A stretch of DNA of 64,000 nt from Mesocentrotus franciscanus (taxonomy: Eukaryota; Echinodermata; Echinoidea; Camarodonta; Strongylocentrotidae). The stretch spans positions 35,445,366 through 35,509,365 of the forward strand of contig CP137667.1 in NCBI GenBank assembly GCA_037976565.1, given 5' to 3'. This document shows positions 56,390-64,000 of this stretch, piece by piece. A program made the position numbers and the translations under genes. Under the pieces are notes generated by a model. It was not told the DNA's origin. It worked only from the letters and a program-made list of their open reading frames with translations, and did not search any database. Each line of letters begins with the position of its first letter. Within the stretch, counting starts at the first letter, position 1.

Positions 56390-56660
56390 TTAATTATTCA
56401 TGAGAGTCATGGGCTCGGTGGAGCCTACGCACACATTGCATCCCCGAGATACACGCTTGCTCGCTGACGAGCATAATTAAAAAATAGAAGAGGGAGAAGT
56501 GGAGTGGTATTAATTCCGGTTGCTATGGCTACCAGAAATTACTCTGATCCGCAGCTCGATGTGCATTAAAAACCCTCTGATGGCAGATTACAAATGCATT
56601 AAGGTCTGGATATGACGGTATTATAACAGCGTATATGTCAATGTTGCTATGGCATGAGGA
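56390..56660. promoter_or_regulatory. Candidate non-coding regulatory block
   Basis: Dense with known site types: taattattcatgag, an X-box-like gttgctatggctacc at 56519-56533 and a second half-site gttgctatggca at 56643. Its composition is less repetitive than the flanks. Inferred from motifs only. Confidence 0.3.
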
Positions 56661-57493
56661 AAATGGATGTATATTTTTTTTTGAATAGAATTGAAATGGT
56701 TTATCAATAAAAAAATGTCATCGCAGCCAAAGGCCGAATAGCAAATTTGTTTTACAGATTAAAATACGAAGTATATAAACCCCCTATACAATCATGACAA
56801 TCATGGAGGTACACATAATAAATATTAATATTAATGAAATAATAGGTATTCAACTAGACATTTGGGAGTTGGGTAAAATATGATGTTATACAATTGAAGT
56901 AAAAAATATAGATGTAGGCATAAATTTAATTTCAGTGTAATTTCCGATTTTTTTTAAAGTCCACTGCAAGAAGGAAATAACTACTTTCTATAAATGACAT
57001 TAAAAATTTACCCACTTAAATTTTAAAATGGAGAATAGGAATGTGATCAGTCAGAGAATTCTTCTATACAATTTTTTTTCCAGCGAATACCAAAAAAAAC
57101 GATATGATATACCAAATAACACATTTGAGAATCGACATTTGAAAATAATGTTTTTCACTATATTCATAGAGCTCATATATAATCGCTGATCAACTGAATA
57201 TACAAAAATATTTACAAGAACTTGAGGAAATACCAAACCGATGACATTTCAAACATGAATTGACAATCTAAAAACGTGTTCCTCACATTATTTGTGCATC
57301 TTATACATATACACTTGTTAGGTAAACTGAATACATATACACATGTACATGTACAAGTATATTTCCAGTGCATACCATAACAATGACATTTCAGATGAGA
57401 GCTGATAGTATGATATCCAAAATAAAAAGGTTTCTGACATCATTTGAGCATCTTCAACATCAGTTGGCAAACTTAATCAACAGATTATTTTCA

Positions 57494-57752
57494 TTATGTA
57501 ATCAAATTTAATGCATGAATTTTTGTTAAGTGCCATGTTACAAATTATTTCATTCACCTGTTACAAATAATTGTTTTTCAATAGTCAGAAACTCAAAATG
57601 CAATTTGCATACACTATGTGTTGTTAGGTAGGACAAGCCATTAAGTCTGTCCTACCTAGCAACAATTAATGTATGCATAACAGGTGAATGAAATCATTTG
57701 TAACGAGGCTCTTAACAAAAATGTGTGCATTAAATTTGATTAAATAACGAAA
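57494..57752. mobile_element. Large inverted repeat, ~110 bp arms
   Basis: tgttacaaattatttcattcacctgttac near 57536 is inverted at about 57680-57705 (acaggtgaatgaaatcattt), and the outer part (aatcaaatttaatgcatga) is inverted at 57725-57745. The centre has a second hairpin (taggtaggaca/tgtcctaccta). Likely a MITE. Confidence 0.8.
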
Positions 57753-59272
57753 CTGGCCTGTACAATATAAATATATTTCCAGTGTGACAACCAAAACAAC
57801 TATATTTCAAACATGAAATGACATTTTTGTTTGTCACAGTTTTTGTGTATCTTAGACAATGGTTGGGTAAACTGCATATATACAAATACATTTCTAGCGC
57901 AGACATGTATATGCTTAAAAATCAAGAGTGGCCTCCTTTGATGGCCTCTGAAAAGTGAAAGCCCGGTTATCAGGCAAGCAGGCCTAATGTAGCGCCCTCG
58001 TCTTCGATCGCTAATCAATACAGACTGGGGATACGGTAGAAGGGAGCTTGGGATAGGGAAGGAATAATAATGTCCCATGTCGTTGCCCTAGTAATAGAGA
58101 ATACATAATGAAGGTCCGTCTGGGCTCATTATTCTCCATGTGCCTGGCATTCAAGGTATAATGGAGTCTCTTGTTTTGTCAGCCTGTTGTTTGATGTTGC
58201 CCAGCCTTTTTTTTTCTTCTTTTATTTAACCATCCATAGTTTTACCCATTGCATCATTTCATAATTTATTGATCCCTGTCATTACAGTTCTTTAACAGTA
58301 GTAATTTTGCTTTAATCTTTCCAATGTTGATAATGCATTCAAAGAAGATAAGTGCACTGTTTAATTACTTGCATTTTCACAATAATTTTTTTTAATGAAT
58401 GAAAAGGAAAATGGTTGAACAATTTAATGTTGCCCATTTTCTTTACTTCATTATATCTAACATTCTGTAACTAATCTCTACCTTTTGGGAAGATGTTAAA
58501 GGTTAACTTACTGTATATTCCTTTTCTCACAATTCCTTTTTCCTTCACAGATCATATCAGGAATTACATTTCTCATATTTTTGGGGTTTTGCTTTTCATC
58601 CTCCCTTCTCACTATACCATCTTTAAATTCACACCCAAACAAAAACACCAACGAATACATAAAAGTATAAGCCAGCACTGGCAGGCAGACCAGAATCATT
58701 GCTCGCTGAATCAATTTCCTTCTCTTCGCTTAGAAATCAGCAAGAAAGCAATCGCGTATGGGGAGTTTTGCCCGCGAAACCGATCCCGAAATCAATCACT
58801 CTAATAAGCGAATGGACCTGTAAATACCGCAGCTATATTTAGGCCAAATTGGCAACCATTCTGCCCAATACTGAGATGGTGGATCGCGGTGGAAATCCAA
58901 TGCGTCAAGTTAAGATGAAAAGTACATTCTTTTTACATCTACTTAAATTCACCCCATTTTGTCTTTGGAGGATATGAAGAAGAGACTTATATAGAGGCAA
59001 ATAGGTTAGAAATAGTAAATGAAAGGGCATTTGTCCAGTCTTCTTTGGAAGAAATTGAGTACCCCTTGTTTATTCCTAGCAAAATGCCATACAAGGTCAA
59101 TTTGGAAGCATGTTTTTGCCCTTTTCTACACTAAAATTACAATGTACAGAACAAATGTTGAAAAAAAGGAGTGGTTTTACTTGCTAATCACTCAATAATG
59201 CAAACAGGCCCTTTATACAGTGTACGTACAAATGTAGAAATTAAACAGGAGTAGAGGGAAATATACAGTTAA

Positions 59273-59497
59273 CAACTAAAAAATTCATACCCCTTGTAAT
59301 TCTGATGTTCTTGTGCGTTTTTCGTAACTGAAGAATGAAAGTTGGACAGGTTGAATTAGGGCCTTCGTTGAATACTTTTAGATTTAAGCTTTAATGTTTT
59401 ACATTCTCAAGAAACAAAATACAGGACAAATCAATTTTTCACATACTTAAAAAGTTACAACTTGATAAGGGTACAAATAATTTAGTTGTTAACTGTA
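59273..59497. mobile_element. MITE, family E copy 2
   Basis: tacagttaacaactaaaaaa and tttagttgttaactgta ends; interior matches 49663-49895 (ttctcaagaaac, ggacaaatcaatttttcaca). Confidence 0.85.
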
Positions 59498-59761
59498 TGT
59501 TTACCAAAAAAACAATTAATTTTTTTTTTTAATGTGAGGTATGTTCTATATTGGTGAGTTTGGTCATATTTATCTTGTGGTATAAAACATTTTTAAAACA
59601 AAAGGAGTTTTTTCTTCAGATCTCATGGCCACAACTCTACCAGTCCTTCAAAAAGTAAATATCCTCATATTTTGACAATAGATATCTCTCAGTGAAAGGC
59701 ATCTATAGGTCTATACCTACATGTAAATGAAGATAATTACCCATTGTCTATACAACATTAA

Positions 59762-60066
59762 AATATGACTAAAGCAACTTAAATTATGACTAAATCGCAC
59801 TTGAATTATGACTAAATCACACTTGAATTATGACTAAATCGCACTTAAATTATGACTAAATCGCACCTAAATTATGACTTAAGCACACTTACATTATGAC
59901 TAAATCACATATAAATTATGACTAAATCGCGCTCAAATTATGACTAAATCACACTTAAATTATGACTAAATTGCACTCGAATTATGACTAAATTGCACTT
60001 AAATTATGACTAAATCGCACTTAAATTATAAGTAAAGCACACTTAAATTATGATTAATTCACACTT
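59762..60066. repeat. Minisatellite, 22 bp unit, about 13 copies
   Basis: Unit aaattatgactaaatcgcac plus tt, with scattered substitutions. Confidence 0.95.
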
Positions 60067-60485
60067 CCCTTTATTACTCATTTTAAAGGATTCTTACAAA
60101 ACCAATCAACAAACCAAAAACAGATTTTAAATATCTTTCCAGGCCAGCCTATCCTCATTTATTCCAAGAGTGTGATACTGTCTACCCCCGTGTCAATCAA
60201 TTCATCAACACCTCATTCTTATCGGCGGTTTCAATCAATCATTTCATGCCTTGTCCCGCCAACGAATTTAATGCCATTGTCATTTTACAATAGCTATTTT
60301 ATAACAATAGACAACCTTCCTCAAGTTCACACTTCAAATGTGATCACATCTGCGATTTCTTATGCAAGTTCTTGCAATTTTACAAGAGAAGCATCAAGGT
60401 AGATGTATAGCTCATCAAGTCTAACATAATTTTCAGTAGTATCATACTAATCTTGATGGGATTGACCACACCATACCAAGTATCA

Positions 60486-60797
60486 ATAGGCCTGTCTTCA
60501 TCAGCTCACTCACCCACTATTTTCAGACTTGGGATATTAACCCGAAGCTCGAAATTGCGCCTTCACCAGACCTATACGCTCATCACAAACTAGCTCGGAC
60601 GGGTGCAAATTGCTATTTCCCAAATAGTGGGATATTTTGGAAACAAGACCAAGATTTCTCGGGATATTTCTCGACCATATATCCCGCTAATTGCAACTGC
60701 GGGCTGATGAAGATCGCAAATTAACTGGCTAATTTGCGATCGGGATAGTTAAAATAGCGGTTATTTGGCAAACTCGAGCTGATGAAGACAGGCCTAT
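60486..60797. mobile_element. MITE, family D copy 3
   Basis: aataggcctgtcttcatcag and ctgatgaagacaggcctatt are perfect inverted ends. Interior matches the copy at 34221-34515. Confidence 0.9.
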
Positions 60798-62108
60798 TAT
60801 GGCATATTTCTGTCAAAGTCTGCTTGCGGTTTGTGGTTTATTTATTTTGTATACAGAGCCTTAAAAACACAACATCAGATGAATGAATGGGAAGAAAGAA
60901 ATCTATTTACCCATTGTACCCATTAATTCTTATTGCATTACATTATATTCGTTTATGCCGGCAGTTTTCAAAAAAATATATTAAACTTAAATATAATTAA
61001 TTGACAGCATGTTGAATGGCAATTAATCAGTCTTTTCAATACAAAGTACCACAACTTCCAAATGTCAGAATTTGTTTAGGTTTTGTTCATATGCATTTCA
61101 AATGATTATTATCAGCATTATTTTCTAAACTATAGACATTCATCAACTCGCATTTTTACATATGAATAATTGAATGCCTCTGAAAGAAATCAATACTATG
61201 TTCTAGTTTAAAATACGCTTCACGCAAGAGAAGTATGCTGAACATTAATCATATCGAATGCTGACAGGCATTAGATGATGGCATGAGATAAATATGCCAT
61301 TTTAATAACATCAATGTCGAATTCGGATTCGATTTCGTTACACAGCTACCTAACCATGCATAAATATAATGGGTCCTATGTACACAGAATATATTTGTCT
61401 ATATCACGATGATTGGATTAAACTTGTTTGTACATTGTAATATGCATGGAGATGGGATAGTGTAAGAGAATACTGTGTGACCTTTGGGGGAAAATAAGGA
61501 GCGTAATCTGATTATTTTCATAGTAGCAGAGACGTGATACTGTCAATGGGAATACAGTCGGATTATTTTGATTGCAATATCCCCGAATCAACATCCCTCC
61601 CTCCCTCTCTCCTTCCCTTCCCTCTCACTCTCTCCAACCCTTTTCTCCCCATCTATATGTTTTCCGCATCATATCTACCGGTATTTGCATTTGCACACAG
61701 ATCATGCCTCCTAATTTCAATTAATTCTAATCGCTTCCCCTACTTGATGAAAGGTCACATAATTACAACCAAAATAAAAAGGATACTGCACTAATACACT
61801 TGCAATACAGTAGCTACATGCATATGACGTCAATTATAAAAACAATCAACTACATTTAATCGCTAGCTAATCAATTCTAGAGATCCAATTTTATGCCACT
61901 CGTATTGGTACTCCATTTCTACTTCTGATGTAAATACACTACTGAAATTCTCTGATTAACATGAATTGGGAGACAATAGAGATTTCCAGGTAATTAAATG
62001 GACGTTCAAATACTAGAATGTAGCTCTTTAAATAATTTTTAAACATGTTTCTCTGTTTATCTTAAATTCTTCATTTCTCTGTTTATCTTATATTCTTCAA
62101 TCAACATT

Positions 62109-62605
62109 ATTTTCATTTTCAGAAAGTTAATATGTGTGTTGTCACCTTTGTACAGATATCCTGGTATTTATGCACAATACATTCTTTTTAAATACTGCAT
62201 GATAGGGGGAAAAAACATTTCTTGAAAAAAAATCTAAATTCCTCACCAGTTAATTATTGTTTGTATTCTGTGAACGAAATATTCCAGATTGTAATCTCTA
62301 TTTCTCTTTTCACCTTCAGCCTTCAATCATTGCAATTTCTGTCAATTTCATAATTTCTTTCATTTTCAGAAAGTTAATATGTATGTCTTGCCATCTTTGC
62401 TCAGATATCCTAGTATTCATGCATTATACATTCTTTTATATACTGCATGATAGGAAAACAAACACACTTCATGATAAAATCTACATTTCTAACCAATTAA
62501 TCATCATTTGTGTTCCATGAAAGAAAAGTCCAAGATTGTAATCTCTATTTCTCTTTTCACCTTCAGCCTTCAATCATTGCAATTTTCTGTCAATTTCATA
62601 ATATC
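62109..62605. repeat. Tandem duplication, period about 249 bp
   Basis: ttttcagaaagttaatatgt occurs at 62118 and 62367; agattgtaatctctatttct at 62286 and 62534. The two units differ by scattered substitutions. Confidence 0.9.
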
Positions 62606-62818
62606 GCGACGCTTATCATAAACAACCCTTCCTGATTCCCATTTACAACCTTATCAGCTATTCCAAGCATATTTTTGACAGTTTTCCATCAAAGTGATAG
62701 AAACTGATGTCAAATGTGACCTCTTCCTCTCTTACCGGAGTCTTCAATTCTCAGAGTGGGATAGAGAGAGAAGTGCCCTGCATGCCCTGAATACATTTAC
62801 ATGTTATTTCTTCAGCCT

Positions 62819-62885
62819 ACAGAGCCAGAAGGGCCTTAACTCTATGTGAGAGTAAAGGAGTGAACACCCTTCTGGCTCCAAAACG
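62819..62885. repeat. Hairpin repeat family H, copy 6
   Basis: agagccagaagggccttaac and gaacacccttctggctccaa pair around a gagagtaaagg loop. Confidence 0.85.
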
Positions 62886-63280
62886 ACGGGTGTATTTGAT
62901 GAGCTACCTGCAAGCTTGTAACACTTTGATTGATAAGAGCAGGAAGCCGCACCTTTGACAATGACTTTTCAACTTGAGGGCATTTTTCCAAAAGTTTCAG
63001 CTAAGGATTCATGCATAAACAATTCACTTCAGACTTACTGGCAATACATAAAGCATTCAGACCTACTGGAAAGATGTTTGCATGGTACATTAGGAAAACT
63101 ACCCTGATAGAGTTACATTACAATGCAATCTCAGGTGTTCTTATGCTCACCGTGAAAGATGTAGGGTTAGGTAGGGCTTGACACTATTACAAAGGTGCCT
63201 GGGACACATAGGCATCCATGCAACCAGACTCTAAAAAGTTCAATACGGAACCCTTTCCAAAAAAGTTAGTGTGGAGCCCT

Positions 63281-63307
63281 GGGTTAGGGTTAGGATTAGG
63301 GTTAGGT
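63281..63307. repeat. Interstitial telomere-like repeat (TTAGGG)
   Basis: gggttagggttaggattagg followed by gttagg; a shorter agggttaggtaggg is at 63165-63178. Confidence 0.8.
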
Positions 63308-63530
63308 ACAATCTTTAGTCCAGGTTTAAAGTTAAAAATTCAGTAAGTATAGGACACCGACCACAGAGCAATTGTTACCTGAGAATGTTATGCAAAGAAA
63401 TTAGCGACTGGAGGTTTACTTTCAATTTATCATCAAACCAAATGAATGTATCTCTTTCAGTGTAGCACTGAAAGAGCAAAGCTGTTCAGCATTAGTACCC
63501 TTTGACACTTTTCAAACCAACCAGGGCCCT

Positions 63531-63627
63531 GTTTCATAAAACATGTTATCAATAACAAGTTACAATAACTGTTATAAGAAATTTATTGTTTGTTATTGAT
63601 AACAAGTTTTATGAAACAGGGCCCTGG
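63531..63627. mobile_element. Small perfect TIR element (ccagggccctgtttcataaa)
   Basis: ccagggccctgtttcataaa is exactly inverted at 63607-63627 except for short offsets; inner arms ttatcaataacaagtt and ttgttattgataacaag pair too. 97 bp, non-coding. Confidence 0.9.
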
Positions 63628-63697
63628 TGTATGGTACAAGTCAAGTACATATAGCCTGAACTTACAAACATACAACATGCAAGGGGCATGTTTCATC

Positions 63698-63757
63698 TGC
63701 TAAAAGCAAGAAAGACATTAAATTTATAAACATCCTTCTGGATCATAGCAGACCAGT
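63698..63757. repeat. Hairpin repeat family H, copy 7 (diverged)
   Basis: tctgctaaaagcaagaaaga faces catccttctggatcatagca; the inner acattaaattt corresponds to the gcgttaa part of other copies. Confidence 0.65.
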
Positions 63758-64000
63758 TGTGCTTGTATCTCATGCAATAAACAAGTTTCTTATTCATGAA
63801 TTCATACACTGCACAATGTAGAACATTTTTTTTAAACGTGTCTACAACCATGTGCGAACGCTACGATTATCCATGCAGGATCTTCCATCCTATTTTGAGT
63901 GTGGGTTCGGGTTCGGAAACAAACTCCGGGGGGCTTGCATCCTACAAATCCCATTTGATCCTTCCTCGCGCCAAGATTTTGCATATGGTGGGTAACGACG

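Larger units (their letters stand above)
54868..64000. other. 5' intron or upstream region of APP
   Basis: No signal-peptide exon or other gene was recognised on either strand. The stretch has cat/tcatca repeats (55060-55440), CT-rich satellite (55780-56262), a block with homeobox-like and X-box-like sites (56390-56660), MITEs and minisatellites. The APP start exon and promoter probably lie past 64000. Confidence 0.5.

Noticed and set aside
63281..63307. Chromosome end
   Set aside because: Only about four TTAGGG-like units, with unique sequence on both sides.

Overview
The window reads as nuclear DNA of a marine deuterostome invertebrate. An echinoderm, most likely a sea urchin, is my inference. 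The grounds are AT-rich DNA, short GT-AG exons in long introns, a single amyloid-precursor-like gene, many terminal-inverted-repeat (TIR) elements, tRNA-derived SINEs, and Gypsy, DIRS and LINE remnants. Nothing bacterial or viral is seen as an autonomous genome.

Layout. 1-2.95 kb has no recognisable gene. 2.95-7.17 kb (+) holds the last five visible exons of a basic-then-acidic protein I could not name with confidence; its poly(A) signal is at 7302-7307. 7.5-11.27 kb (-) is a broken Gypsy-type LTR retrotransposon with part of pol and one candidate LTR. 11.3-12.2 kb (+) is a fragment of a DIRS-type tyrosine-recombinase element with repeated terminal sequence. 12.3-14.78 kb (+) is a 5'-truncated, frameshifted LINE. 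14.8-19.0 kb is repeats and minisatellites.

From 24.43 to beyond 54.87 kb (-) lies an amyloid precursor protein (APP/APPL) orthologue with eleven coding exons placed: growth-factor-like domain, copper-binding-like domain, acidic region, E2 domain, low-complexity stalk, transmembrane helix and a tail with the YENPTY sorting motif. The signal-peptide exon was not found. A 24 kb intron separates the two most 5' exons seen; it and the 9 kb upstream hold mainly TIR elements, SINEs and tandem repeats.

The most unusual pattern is that both protein genes carry decayed local copies of their own exons or exon edges, usually within 60-270 bp of the intact exon (gene 1: two exons plus the tail; APP: at least five exons). 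The APP protein also lacks, in a coherent way, one disulfide pair, the basic heparin loop, the copper ligands and the proline-directed threonine of the tail. A short hairpin family of about 60-80 bp recurs seven times, and X-box-like sites are repeated in tandem in the large APP intron. I found no new multi-gene system.
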